A stretch of DNA of 64,000 bases from Vibrio syngnathi (GCF_002119525.1 NZ_CP017916.1:558001-622000), one strand, 5' to 3'; positions 9,832 through 18,261 are shown, counted from the first letter of the stretch. Notes: generated from the letters alone by a model not told the origin. Translations and numbers: made by a program.

Positions 9832-11259
9832 ATGAGCAAAGAAATTAAAGCCCAAGTTGTTGTACTTGGTTCAGGTCCTGCTGGTTACTCAGCGGCATTC
9901 CGTTGTGCGGATTTAGGTCTAGAAACAGTACTAGTTGAACGTTACAGCACTCTTGGTGGTGTATGTCTAAACGTTGGTTGTATTCCATCAAAAGCACTTC
10001 TTCACGTATCTAAAGTAATTGAAGAAGCAAAAGCGATGGCAGAGCACGGCGTAGTATTCGGCGAGCCACAGACGGACATCAACAAAGTTCGCATCTGGAA
10101 AGACAAAGTAGTTGATCAACTAACTGGCGGTCTTGGCGGTATGGCTAAGATGCGTAATGTTACTGTTGTTAACGGTTTCGGTAAGTTTACTGGCCCTAAC
10201 AGCATCGAAGTTGTTGGCGAAGAAACGACAACAATTAACTTTGATAACGCAATCATTGCTGCGGGTTCTCGCCCAATCAAACTTCCGTTCATCCCACATG
10301 AAGACCCACGTATTTGGGATTCTACGGATGCACTAGAACTAAACGAAGTACCAGAAAAACTGCTTATCATGGGCGGTGGTATCATCGGTCTAGAGATGGG
10401 TACGGTTTATCACTCTCTAGGTTCTAAAGTTGAAGTTGTTGAGATGTTCGATCAAGTTATCCCTGCTGCGGATAAAGACATCGTTAAAGTCTTCACTAAG
10501 CGCATTAAAGATAAGTTCAAGCTAATGCTTGAAACTAAAGTGACAGCGGTTGAAGCGAAAGAAGACGGTATCTACGTTTCAATGGAAGGCAAGAAAGCAC
10601 CAGCAGAAGCTGAGCGCTACGATGCTGTTCTTGTTGCTATCGGTCGTGTTCCAAACGGTGCACTTATCGACGCTGAAAAAGCAGGTATCGAAGTTGATGA
10701 GCGTGGTTTCATTAACGTTGATAAGCAAATGCGTACTAACGTTCCTCACATCCACGCGATCGGTGACGTTGTTGGTCAACCAATGCTTGCTCACAAAGGT
10801 GTGCATGAAGGTCACGTAGCTGCTGAAGTTATCTCTGGTAAGAAGCACTACTTCGATCCTAAAGTAATCCCATCAATTGCGTACACTGAGCCAGAAGTTG
10901 CTTGGGTAGGTAAGACTGAGAAAGAAGCGAAAGCGGAAGGCCTGAACTACGAAGTTGCTACTTTCCCTTGGGCTGCTTCTGGTCGTGCAATCGCTTCAGA
11001 CTGTGCTGACGGTATGACTAAGATGATCTTCGATAAAGAGACTCATCGCGTAATCGGTGGTGCTGTTGTTGGTACTAACGGTGGTGAACTTCTTGGCGAA
11101 ATCGGCCTAGCAATCGAAATGGGTTGTGATGCAGAAGATATCGCACTGACTATCCACGCTCACCCAACTCTACACGAGTCTGTTGGTCTTGCTGCGGAAG
11201 TATTCGAAGGTTCAATCACTGACCTTCCAAATAAGAAAGCAGTGAAAAAGAAAAAGTAA
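9832..11259 (+). CDS. lpdA: Dihydrolipoyl dehydrogenase (E3)
   Basis: FAD-dependent disulfide oxidoreductase of 475 residues shared by the pyruvate, 2-oxoglutarate and glycine cleavage complexes. N-terminal FAD-binding Rossmann fold (VVVLGSGPAGYSAAFRCA). The redox-active pair is in GGVCLNVGCIPSKALLH. A second Rossmann motif for NAD (MGGGIIGLEMG) lies near 185, and the active-site His-Glu pair is in HAHPTLHES near the C-terminus. The tail is Lys-rich (KKAVKKKK). AAGAGGTCACA precedes the ATG. An ERIC element begins one base after the stop. Confidence 0.98.
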   Translation: MSKEIKAQVVVLGSGPAGYSAAFRCADLGLETVLVERYSTLGGVCLNVGCIPSKALLHVSKVIEEAKAMAEHGVVFGEPQTDINKVRIWKDKVVDQLTGGLGGMAKMRNVTVVNGFGKFTGPNSIEVVGEETTTINFDNAIIAAGSRPIKLPFIPHEDPRIWDSTDALELNEVPEKLLIMGGGIIGLEMGTVYHSLGSKVEVVEMFDQVIPAADKDIVKVFTKRIKDKFKLMLETKVTAVEAKEDGIYVSMEGKKAPAEAERYDAVLVAIGRVPNGALIDAEKAGIEVDERGFINVDKQMRTNVPHIHAIGDVVGQPMLAHKGVHEGHVAAEVISGKKHYFDPKVIPSIAYTEPEVAWVGKTEKEAKAEGLNYEVATFPWAASGRAIASDCADGMTKMIFDKETHRVIGGAVVGTNGGELLGEIGLAIEMGCDAEDIALTIHAHPTLHESVGLAAEVFEGSITDLPNKKAVKKKK

Positions 11260-11403
11260 ATACTCTTCATACTTGAAGCCACAGCGTTGTTAACTGCGTA
11301 AGTTCACCCTAATCACATAGTAAATCTATGCTCATAGGGCTGAACTTCAGTCACTTAACAAAGAAAGGGTCGCCTAGCTGCAACTCCAATTATTTTGAGT
11401 ATA
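11260..11403. repeat. ERIC element (144 bp, with internal insertion)
   Basis: The termini (TACTCTTCATACTTGAAGC and the TGCAACTCCAATTATTTTG end) and the central inverted arms (TTCACCCTAATCACATAG ... CTCATAGGG) match the enterobacterial repetitive intergenic consensus as I remember it. Relative to the second copy at 34538-34648 it carries 17 extra bases between the central palindrome and the right end. That makes 144 bp against the canonical 127. It begins directly after the lpdA stop, so it is transcribed with the operon. Confidence 0.8.
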
Positions 11404-11414
11404 TCTAGATTATA

Positions 11415-11443
11415 AAAGCCGCTGATTCGTCAGCGGTTTTTTT
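11415..11443 (+). terminator. Rho-independent terminator of the pdh/lpdA operon
   Basis: CCGCTGA-TTCG-TCAGCGG, a 7-bp GC-rich stem with a stable UUCG tetraloop, followed by seven T residues. It lies just past the ERIC element. Confidence 0.93.
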
Positions 11444-11884
11444 GTATTTGAAGAAAAGTTAGTCGCCATGTCTGTAAGAGATCCCCAACTCGCTCGTTCC
11501 TCGCTCTTGAGGATGACGAAGTGTGGTGTTGAAGTTTATGCTTTGGCGATATCTCTAGCGTAAAGGTGAGGACCGTAGCTCTATATTCCCATCGTTCTAT
11601 AGACAGACGTATGAGGTAATTGGAAAATTTTGGCTTTAGTATCTAATTAATTTTTCCGTCTCTCGTTCACGGTGATGATGAAGTAAAGCACAGTGGTTCT
11701 TTATGTCCGTCATTCCCTAGACTGACGAAGGAAGGAATAGGGAATCTCAGGCTTTAGTGTCTGATTAATTTTTCTTCTGTAGTTTACGGTGACGATGAAG
11801 TTAAGCGCAGTGGTTCTTTATATCCGTCACTCCCTAGACTGACGGAGGAGGGAGTAGGGGATCTCATTCTGGTTTTCTATCGGT
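11444..11884. other. Gene-free repeat-bearing intergenic block
   Basis: No open frame with coding character. It holds a palindromic CTCGCTC-type repeat at about 11478-11522, a degenerate copy at about 11520-11631, and two clear 118-bp tandem units (11632-11749 and 11750-11867). Confidence 0.75.
11632..11867. repeat. Two tandem copies of a 118-bp repeat
   Basis: Unit 1 (11632-11749) and unit 2 (11750-11867) both run from GGCTTTAG through TAATTTTTC, GATGAAGT, CAGTGGTTCTTTAT, TCCGTCA and CCCTAGACTGACG to ATCTCA. Most bases are shared between them. Each unit ends with an imperfect hairpin built on (A/C)TTCCCT or ACTCCCT pairing with its downstream complement. It does not encode protein. It resembles dispersed 'GTCATTCCC' palindromes common in Vibrio intergenic DNA. 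Confidence 0.8.
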
Positions 11885-11917
11885 AATAAAAAAGGGTTGG
11901 CCCAAAAGCCAACCCTT
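11885..11917 (-). terminator. Terminator of the luxR/hapR-family gene
   Basis: Ten-base-pair stem (AAGGGTTGGC / GCCAACCCTT) with a 6-nt loop. On the minus strand it is followed by TTTTTTATTACC. It lies 18 bases past the stop codon. Confidence 0.9.
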
Positions 11918-11935
11918 AAATCATTTATCTCGAAT

Positions 11936-12541
11936 CTACTTATAAATGCACAGCATATTTAGGTAGCTATCCGTCAAGGTCGAAAGTTCTTCTTGTGTAT
12001 CTACACGTTTCGCTTGGATGAATAGCGAGTAGCAAATGCCGTGGAATAGATTTGCTAGATGTTTAGGATCGTGATCGTCACAGACTTCGCCGCGTTCAAT
12101 CGCCTTGCTAAACATGTTTTGTACTAACATCTGGTTAGTGCGGTTAGTGGTTACAAACAGAGGCCACACTTCATCACGAGTCGAAGCGCTCCATTCAAAC
12201 CATACATTTAACCAATTGCTATCTTGAGCCACTAAAGTCACCATTTCAGTCGCAATATTACGTAGATTTTCTTTTGCGTGAATATCTAGGTCAATGTTGT
12301 CTGAAAGGAAGTTCGAGAATTGACGAACAACGTGGTTAAGTACTTCATCAACCAGATCTTCACGGGTAGGGAAGTAGTTAAATACTGTTGCTACTGACAC
12401 CTGAGCGATGTCGGCAATGTCAGCGTGTCCACCGCGGCCAATGCCACGGCGAGAGAATACTTCAAGTGCGATTTCCATCAATTGAAGTTTTCTTTTTAAG
12501 GGTGAAAGCCTAGTTCTAGGTCTCTTCGTTATTGAGTCCAT
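11936..12541 (-). CDS. luxR: Quorum-sensing master regulator, LuxR/HapR/OpaR/SmcR family
   Basis: TetR-type DNA-binding protein of 201 residues. It closely follows V. harveyi LuxR and V. cholerae HapR: KRPRTRLSPLKRKLQLMEIA, then the HTH GGHADIADIAQVSVATVFNYF, then the long helical dimerisation domain with WLNVWFEWSASTRDEVWPLF. It ends at CIYK, a few residues earlier than V. harveyi LuxR. This is the output regulator of the LuxO-Qrr cascade, controlling proteases, biofilm, motility and competence. I chose the ATG at 12541 (MDSITKRPRTR) because AAGGA sits about 10 bases upstream; the TTG at 12559 is inside the ribosome-binding region. The neighbour hpt is conserved across Vibrio. The name luxR here means the TetR-type protein, not the V. 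fischeri acyl-homoserine lactone receptor. Confidence 0.93.
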   Translation of the reverse strand: MDSITKRPRTRLSPLKRKLQLMEIALEVFSRRGIGRGGHADIADIAQVSVATVFNYFPTREDLVDEVLNHVVRQFSNFLSDNIDLDIHAKENLRNIATEMVTLVAQDSNWLNVWFEWSASTRDEVWPLFVTTNRTNQMLVQNMFSKAIERGEVCDDHDPKHLANLFHGICYSLFIQAKRVDTQEELSTLTDSYLNMLCIYK

Positions 12542-12878
12542 TTTGTTTTTCCTTGCCAACGAATTTTTATATTAATGATTTTATTATTATTTAAGCCAAG
12601 ATGAGTGTAATGGTGCATATGTGAATGGTCAATCCCTTGTGCTTGTTTTATAGACAGTTACATCAAACTTGATACATAAAGCGTGATCAGTGTTGATGTA
12701 AAAGGATGCGAGTATTGGATAATGCACCAATGCACATTTCATTGAGAATCTAACAGTAAATTCGAACCATAAGGTGGTGTGGGTATTTGAGCAGTGCTAG
12801 ACTTACGCACAAAATTGAGCGACACAACTGACGAAAGTGTCAACATTCGTCGCAATCACCAAATAAAATGAGAGCAGT
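12542..12878. other. Divergent promoter region luxR/hapR homologue - hpt
   Basis: 337 bases with no gene. It must hold the luxR-family promoter, its 5' leader (including the Qrr-complementary stretch at 12551-12560) and the hpt promoter. I could not assign -35/-10 boxes with confidence. A short inverted repeat ATCAA-AC-TTGAT occurs at 12662-12673. Confidence 0.6.
12551..12560 (-). promoter_or_regulatory. Ribosome-binding region and probable Qrr sRNA pairing site
   Basis: The mRNA here reads GUUGGCAAGG, ending 9 bases before the ATG, and includes the AAGG ribosome binding site. The conserved core of Vibrio Qrr sRNAs contains CCUAGCCAAC, whose complement is GUUGGCUAGG, a one-base difference. 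Established work in V. harveyi and V. cholerae places Qrr pairing over the start region of luxR/hapR mRNA. Confidence 0.65.
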
Positions 12879-13409
12879 ATGAAGCATACAGTTGAAGTCA
12901 TGATCTCTGAGCAAGAAGTTCAGGATCGAGTGAACGAACTAGGCAAGCAGATCACGGAGCACTACCAAGGTAGCGAAGATCTAGTTTTAGTTGGCTTATT
13001 GCGCGGATCTTTTGTCTTTATGGCGGATCTTGCTCGTGCTATCGATTTAACTCACCAAGTGGATTTCATGACCGCGTCTAGCTACGGTAATGGTATGGAA
13101 AGCTCACGTGATGTTCGTATTTTGAAAGACCTTGATGATGATATCCAAGGTAAAGATGTTCTACTTGTAGAAGACATTATCGATACTGGTAACACACTGA
13201 CTAAAGTAAAAGAGATCCTGAGCCTACGTGGTCCTAAGTCTATCGAAATTTGTACGCTATTAGACAAGCCGTCTCGTCGTGAAGTCATTGTAGATACAAA
13301 GTGGATTGGTTTTGAAATCCCAGACGAATTTGTTGTTGGTGTGGGTATCGACTACGCTCAAAAATATCGTCACCTACCGTACATCGGTAAAGTGGTACCT
13401 CAAGAGTAA
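12879..13409 (+). CDS. hpt: Hypoxanthine phosphoribosyltransferase
   Basis: Purine salvage enzyme, 176 residues, converting hypoxanthine (and less efficiently guanine) with PRPP to IMP/GMP. The type I PRTase PRPP loop is [14 protein letters not shown] (about residues 95-108). [13 protein letters not shown] and the flexible loop [11 protein letters not shown] are also present. It is monocistronic, with a terminator directly after. Linkage to the luxR/hapR homologue is conserved in Vibrio. Confidence 0.97.
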   Translation: MKHTVEVMISEQEVQDRVNELGKQITEHYQGSEDLVLVGLLRGSFVFMADLARAIDLTHQVDFMTASSYGNGMESSRDVRILKDLDDDIQGKDVLLVEDIIDTGNTLTKVKEILSLRGPKSIEICTLLDKPSRREVIVDTKWIGFEIPDEFVVGVGIDYAQKYRHLPYIGKVVPQE

Positions 13410-13425
13410 TTATGACTCTTTGAAA

Positions 13426-13463
13426 AAACAAGAAAGGCTCGCAAAACGCGAGCCTTTCTTATA
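13426..13463. terminator. Bidirectional terminator between hpt and can
   Basis: Eleven-base-pair stem (GAAAGGCTCGC / GCGAGCCTTTC) with an AAAAC loop. T-rich tracts flank it on both strands, so it can end both convergent transcripts. Confidence 0.9.
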
Positions 13464-13501
13464 TCTATTCTTTCTTATATCAACGGGTTAGATGTTAAGA
13501 A

Positions 13502-14161
13502 TTAACCTAGGATTGGAGACGATAGAATTTTTTCAAGCGCCGCTAAATGGCTGTTCTCTAATGTGTTATTGCTTGAGCAACGAACACCAAGATCTTGCAG
13601 CTTGCCATTACCAATACCATAAACCACACCGTGGATTTCAATATCTTGTCCACGCTCCCATGCGCTTTGCATGATGGTTGAGTTACCAAGGTTGTAGACC
13701 TGTTCTGCAACGTTAATTTCGCACAACTTGTCACCCCACTGTTCACGAGGCAGAGATTCAATTTGCTTTCGGTACTTAAGATAGTTATCGCGAATGTGCA
13801 GTAGCCAGTTGTTGATAAGACCCAGTTTAGGGTTATCAATCGCTGCGTTAACACCGCCACAGCCGTAGTGACCACAGACAATAATATGTTTAACTTTGAG
13901 CACATCAACAGCGTATTGCACTACTGATAAGCAATTTAGGTCGGTATGAACCACTTGGTTAGCGACATTTCGGTGAACAAACAGTTCGCCAGAATACAAA
14001 CCAGTGAGACGCTCGGCCGGAACGCGGCTATCTGAGCAGCCGATCCATAGAAAACCAGGGCTTTGACCCTCTTCAAGCGTTGTAAAATACTCTGGTCGTT
14101 GAGAGCGAATTTCTTCTGACCATTTAGAGTTGTTTTCAAAAAGCTGTTTAATCTCTGGCAT
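13502..14161 (-). CDS. can: Beta-class carbonic anhydrase
   Basis: Zinc enzyme of 219 residues interconverting CO2 and bicarbonate. Zinc ligands are visible in IGCSDSRVP (Cys, with the Asp-Arg dyad) and CGHYGCGGV (His and Cys). The sequence resembles E. coli Can (YadF) throughout. It is divergent from a SulP-family transporter, a pairing that suggests joint handling of inorganic carbon. Confidence 0.96.
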   Translation of the reverse strand: MPEIKQLFENNSKWSEEIRSQRPEYFTTLEEGQSPGFLWIGCSDSRVPAERLTGLYSGELFVHRNVANQVVHTDLNCLSVVQYAVDVLKVKHIIVCGHYGCGGVNAAIDNPKLGLINNWLLHIRDNYLKYRKQIESLPREQWGDKLCEINVAEQVYNLGNSTIMQSAWERGQDIEIHGVVYGIGNGKLQDLGVRCSSNNTLENSHLAALEKILSSPILG

Positions 14162-14405
14162 TTTGCGTCTTACATCCCTTAATTAAGAACTCTAACTATA
14201 CACAATGTTACAAATTCAATCTTGTAAAAACTGTGTCAAATAGTACTCATCTGACGTGTACTAGTCGTTAAAATCACTAACTTAGCGTAAAAGCTATGAT
14301 CTGAATATAAGAGACGAATAGTGTGATTAAATTAACACTTTCTGAACCGTTGATACATTTGTTAAAGTGATAAGGTTTGTCATTTCATCATCAGGAAGGT
14401 GTGTT

Positions 14406-16079
14406 TTGTTTGGAAGTCGTTTTACAGATATCAATCTCAAAGGAGATATGTTTGGCGGTGTCACTACAGCCATCATCTCATTGCCTTTAGCGTTGGCATT
14501 TGGTGTCGCTTCTGGTGCGGGCGCGGAAGCTGGCCTTTGGGGCGCCATCATGGTTGGCCTATTTGCAGCATTGTTTGGTGGCTCAAGCAGCTTGATATCA
14601 GAGCCTACAGGGCCGATGACTGTGATCATGACGGCAGTAATGACCAGTATGGTGGCCAAGTACCCTGAAACAGGTATGGCAATGACCTTTACCGTGGTAA
14701 TGATGGCAGGTGCTTTTCAGATATTACTCGGTACATTAAAACTCGGAAAGTACGTTACTTTGATGCCATATAGCGTAATTTCTGGCTTTATGTCTGGTAT
14801 TGGCGTGATTCTTGTCATTCTGCAACTCTCCCCTTTGCTGGGGCACGCAGCCCCTTCTGGTGGAGTGATGGGCACGCTTTCGGCACTTCCTGATACCCTG
14901 GCGAATCTGAAAGTCAGTGAGCTGTTTTTAGGGGTATTAACGCTTGGTATCCTTTTCGGTTTTCCAGCTAAATACCGTAAGTATGTGCCCGCTCAATTGG
15001 TCGCGTTAGTGGCTGTCACGCTCTTATCCGTTATTATCTTTGATACCGACTCTATTCGCCGTATTGGTGAAATTCCCGCAGGCTTACCTTCTCTTGTTAT
15101 TCCGACTATCAGCTCAGAGCAATTCACTGCCATGGTTCTCGATGCTTTGGTACTGGGTACTCTTGGTTGTATTGATACGCTTTTGACTGCGGTTATCGGA
15201 GATTCATTGACTCGTAAAGAGCATGATTCAGACAAAGAGCTTCGTGGTCAAGGCATTGCGAATATGATTTCAGGTCTGTTTGGTGCATTGCCCGGCGCGG
15301 GTGCAACCATGGGCACCGTGACCAACATTCAGGTAGGGGCTCGTTCTCCGCTTTCTGGTGTTATTCGAGCTTTAGTGCTTGCGCTCGTGGTATTGGTTGC
15401 GGGTGGCTTAACAGAGCCGATCCCTATGGCGGTGTTGGCTGGTATCGCGATGTATGTCGGTTTCAACATCCTTGATTGGAGTTTTATTCAGCGCGCACAC
15501 AAGGTGAGTTATGCCGGCATGGGTGTCATGTACGGTGTGATGTTATTGACCGTATTTGTTGATCTGATTATTGCGGTCGGGCTGGGCGTTTTTATCTCAA
15601 ACATTCTTATTATTGAAAGGCTGAGTCGAGAGCAAGCTAGACAAGTTAAGGCGATCAGTGATGGTGATGATGAAGACGATATCCCACTGACTGACAGTGA
15701 ACGTCAATTACTGGATAGTGCCAATGGTAAAGTGCTGTTCTTCTACCTTTCTGGGCCGATGATATTCAGTGTTTCAAAAGCGATTTCACGTCAACACTCG
15801 AGTATTTCTGATTATGAAGCGATGATCTTAGATCTAACCGATGTGCCTATGATTGATGTTACCGTTGGCCTAGCGTTAGAGAATGCGATCAAAGATGCCC
15901 TCGATGCGCAGTGTGAGGTGTACTTATTGTGTCCTAATGAGAATACTCGTCAGCAACTAGAAAAATTCCATGTGATTGATCTTGTGCCTGAATCCAATAC
16001 TTATCGATTCAGATATGAAGCCCTGACGGCTGCAACTAGCTACGTAGACAGAGATGAACATCAATTTGACTCGGTTTAA
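14406..16079 (+). CDS. SulP-family anion transporter with STAS domain (possible bicarbonate importer)
   Basis: Inner-membrane SLC26/SulP protein of about 557 residues. The transmembrane domain carries GDMFGGVTTAIISLPLALAFG and the following LISEPTGPMTVIM, typical of the family. A C-terminal cytoplasmic STAS domain occupies about residues 430-557 (KVLFFYLSGPMIFSVS, MILDLTDVPMIDVT). The substrate cannot be read from sequence; family members carry sulfate, bicarbonate or dicarboxylates. Divergence from carbonic anhydrase favours bicarbonate, by inference. I place the start at the TTG at 14406 because AGGAAGG lies 7 bases before it and the conserved protein starts there. The frame is open back to a GTG at 14367 without a ribosome binding site. 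Confidence 0.88.
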   Translation: MFGSRFTDINLKGDMFGGVTTAIISLPLALAFGVASGAGAEAGLWGAIMVGLFAALFGGSSSLISEPTGPMTVIMTAVMTSMVAKYPETGMAMTFTVVMMAGAFQILLGTLKLGKYVTLMPYSVISGFMSGIGVILVILQLSPLLGHAAPSGGVMGTLSALPDTLANLKVSELFLGVLTLGILFGFPAKYRKYVPAQLVALVAVTLLSVIIFDTDSIRRIGEIPAGLPSLVIPTISSEQFTAMVLDALVLGTLGCIDTLLTAVIGDSLTRKEHDSDKELRGQGIANMISGLFGALPGAGATMGTVTNIQVGARSPLSGVIRALVLALVVLVAGGLTEPIPMAVLAGIAMYVGFNILDWSFIQRAHKVSYAGMGVMYGVMLLTVFVDLIIAVGLGVFISNILIIERLSREQARQVKAISDGDDEDDIPLTDSERQLLDSANGKVLFFYLSGPMIFSVSKAISRQHSSISDYEAMILDLTDVPMIDVTVGLALENAIKDALDAQCEVYLLCPNENTRQQLEKFHVIDLVPESNTYRFRYEALTAATSYVDRDEHQFDSV

Positions 16080-16137
16080 TTTTCAGTAAGAAGCTGACAT
16101 AACTGAGCCATAGACGCTCACTTCAATACCGATTATT

Positions 16138-16175
16138 AATGCCGCTAAGTGAATAACTTAGCGGCATTTTTATGT
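16138..16175 (+). terminator. Terminator of the SulP gene
   Basis: Thirteen-base-pair perfect stem (AATGCCGCTAAGT / ACTTAGCGGCATT) with a GAATA loop, then TTTTATGTTT. Confidence 0.92.
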
Positions 16176-16401
16176 TTATTGAACACTGACTTAGGCTTCA
16201 CTGTAATCAAGGTTCTTATTTGTTTTCGAAAGAAAGCCTCATTCGGTATTTGTATTAATCGTTAATCAACGATAAACTTGTTTGCAAAATGGCCGAGTAA
16301 ACAAGTTTGAGTTAGTTTTCTGCTAGCTCGTATTAAGCATTACTCTCTTCCTCAAATTCGGCCATCAACATCTTATCTATAGCAAATGGCAGTCTATCTC
16401 T
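16176..16401 (+). promoter_or_regulatory. Promoter region of the YadGH exporter with paired inverted repeats
   Basis: AT-rich gene-free stretch. It contains two abutting inverted repeats: ATCGTT-AATC-AACGAT (16258-16273) and AAACTTGTTT ... AAACAAGTTT (arms 16274-16283 and 16299-16308). These could be operators or a leader structure. I could not assign the promoter boxes. Confidence 0.5.
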
Positions 16402-17319
16402 ATGTATGCATTAGAAATTGAGCAACTAAGAAAAACTTATGCAGGGGGCTTTGAGGCTCTTAAGGGCGTGAGCTTACAAGTAGAAAAAGGCGACTTTTAC
16501 GCACTACTTGGCCCAAATGGTGCGGGTAAATCCACCACTATTGGTGTTATCTCTTCACTGGTTAATAAAACATCCGGCAAGGTTAAAGTGTTCGGCTACG
16601 ACATTGACACCGATCTTGAGTTAGCGAAACAGAACTTAGGCCTAGTGCCGCAAGAGTTTAACTTTAACCCGTTCGAAACGGTTGAACAGATCGTGCTGCA
16701 ACAAGCGGGTTACTATGGTGTACCGAAAGCACTTGCTAAAGAACGCGCTAAAAAGTACTTATCTCAACTCGATTTGTGGGAAAAGCGTGGCGAACGTGCG
16801 CGTAACTTATCTGGTGGTATGAAGCGTCGTTTGATGATCGCACGTGCATTGATGCATGAACCTCATTTGTTGATCCTTGATGAACCAACGGCAGGCGTTG
16901 ATATTGAACTGCGTCGTTCAATGTGGGAATTCCTGAAAGAGATCAATGAGAAGCAGGGCATCACCATTATTTTGACGACGCACTACCTAGAAGAAGCGGA
17001 AATGCTGTGTCGCAACATTGGTATTATCAATCGCGGTGAACTGATTGAGAACACCACCATGAAAGCGCTGTTGGGCAAATTGAGTGCCGAGACCTTTATA
17101 CTGGATCTGGAAGAGGGCGCGGCTGAACCTAAGCTTGAAGGTGTGAATAGCCAAGTTATGGTCAATGGTTCGCTAGAAATCGAAATCGACAAGAACCTAG
17201 GTTTGAATACCATTTTTGCTCAATTGAGTGGGCAGCAAGTTAAAGTCCTTTCTATGCGTAACAAAGCAAACCGTCTAGAAGAGCTATTTGTGAGTATCGT
17301 CCGTGAGGGGAATAAATAA
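16402..17319 (+). CDS. yadG: ABC exporter ATPase, YadG type
   Basis: Nucleotide-binding subunit of an ABC-2 type exporter, 305 residues. Walker A GPNGAGKST (near 38), Q-loop LVPQEFNFNP, signature LSGGMKRR, Walker B LLILDEPTAGVD and H-loop TTHYLEE are all present, so the ATPase should be active. A C-terminal extension of about 75 residues follows the NBD, as in YadG/CcmA-like proteins. The permease gene begins one base past its stop. The substrate is unknown for this family. Confidence 0.93.
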   Translation: MYALEIEQLRKTYAGGFEALKGVSLQVEKGDFYALLGPNGAGKSTTIGVISSLVNKTSGKVKVFGYDIDTDLELAKQNLGLVPQEFNFNPFETVEQIVLQQAGYYGVPKALAKERAKKYLSQLDLWEKRGERARNLSGGMKRRLMIARALMHEPHLLILDEPTAGVDIELRRSMWEFLKEINEKQGITIILTTHYLEEAEMLCRNIGIINRGELIENTTMKALLGKLSAETFILDLEEGAAEPKLEGVNSQVMVNGSLEIEIDKNLGLNTIFAQLSGQQVKVLSMRNKANRLEELFVSIVREGNK

Positions 17320-17320
17320 T

Positions 17321-18091
17321 ATGTATAGCCTATATTGGACCGCTTTCTGTAGTTTGTTGACCAAAGAGATCAATCGTTTTACTCGTATCTGGGTGCAAAC
17401 GCTTGTCCCGCCAGCGATTACCATGACGCTCTATTTTATCATTTTTGGCAACCTGATTGGTGCGCGCATTGGTGAAATGAACGGCTTTAGTTACATGGAG
17501 TACATTGTGCCGGGTCTGATCATGATGTCGGTGATCACCAACTCATATTCCAACGTTGCCTCGTCGTTCTTTAGTGCTAAGTTCCAAAAAAACATTGAAG
17601 AGTTACTCGTTGCTCCTGTCCCTAACTACGTGATTATCGCAGGCTTTGTAATGGGCGGTGTGGTGCGTGGCTTGTTAGTGGGTACTATCGTTACCTTCGT
17701 ATCGCTGTTCTTTGTCGACCTGCAAGTTGACCACTGGGGCGTGATTATTGCGACGGTATTTTTAACGTCGGTTGTATTCGCTCTGGGTGGTTTGATTAAC
17801 GCTGTATTCGCACGCACGTTTGATGATATCTCTATTATTCCGACCTTTATATTAACGCCGCTGACGTACCTTGGTGGTGTGTTCTACTCGATCAGTTTAT
17901 TGCCTGAATTCTGGCAGGGTGTATCGAAGTTGAATCCTATCGTGTACATGGTAAACGCGTTTAGATATGGCTTCTTGGGTGTGTCTGACGTGGGGATTGT
18001 GACATCGTTTGGCGTACTAGGCGTGTTTATCGTCGCGTTGTATGGCGTTGCACATTACTTAGTTACAAAGGGGATCGGCTTACGTAGCTAA
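17321..18091 (+). CDS. yadH: ABC-2 exporter permease, YadH type
   Basis: Integral membrane protein of 256 residues with about six hydrophobic segments and the ABC-2 signature near residues 195-225 (PLTYLGGVFYSISLLP). It starts at the ATG at 17321, preceded by GAGGGG inside the end of the ATPase gene. A GTG 18 bases upstream would overlap that gene and is less likely. It forms a two-gene operon with the ATPase. Three 18-bp tandem repeats and a terminator follow. Confidence 0.92.
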   Translation: MYSLYWTAFCSLLTKEINRFTRIWVQTLVPPAITMTLYFIIFGNLIGARIGEMNGFSYMEYIVPGLIMMSVITNSYSNVASSFFSAKFQKNIEELLVAPVPNYVIIAGFVMGGVVRGLLVGTIVTFVSLFFVDLQVDHWGVIIATVFLTSVVFALGGLINAVFARTFDDISIIPTFILTPLTYLGGVFYSISLLPEFWQGVSKLNPIVYMVNAFRYGFLGVSDVGIVTSFGVLGVFIVALYGVAHYLVTKGIGLRS

Positions 18092-18096
18092 CTTTT

Positions 18097-18150
18097 AGTT
18101 ATCCAGGATCTATTCGTTATCCAATATCTATTAGTTATCCAGGAGCTATT
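18097..18150. repeat. Three tandem 18-bp repeats after the yadH stop
   Basis: Units 18097-18114, 18115-18132 and 18133-18150 share the pattern (A/C)GTTATCC(A)...(T/G)CTATT with two to four differences each. A fourth decayed partial unit (AATTACCCTGAATC) follows. The array begins 6 bases past the stop codon. Confidence 0.8.
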
Positions 18151-18174
18151 AATTACCCTGAATCGCAGGCAAAG

Positions 18175-18204
18175 AAAAAGGTCGATATTACATCGACCTT
18201 TTTT
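18175..18204. terminator. Bidirectional terminator between yadH and panC
   Basis: AAAAAGGTCGAT-ATTAC-ATCGACCTTTTTT. The stem is flanked by an A tract and a T tract, so it should serve both converging operons. Confidence 0.92.
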
Positions 18205-18261
18205 ATGCTTTTCGTTTGTGCTTTGCGTTAAGAGCTAGTTTACGTAAAGAGAAGAAAGCGA

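Noticed and set aside
11444..11867. CRISPR array or insertion sequence
   Set aside because: Repeats are 118 bp, adjacent without spacers, and there is no transposase or cas gene.
12662..12673. LuxR/HapR autoregulatory site or FNR site upstream of the luxR homologue
   Set aside because: The ATCAA/TTGAT arms are in the wrong orientation and spacing for either consensus.
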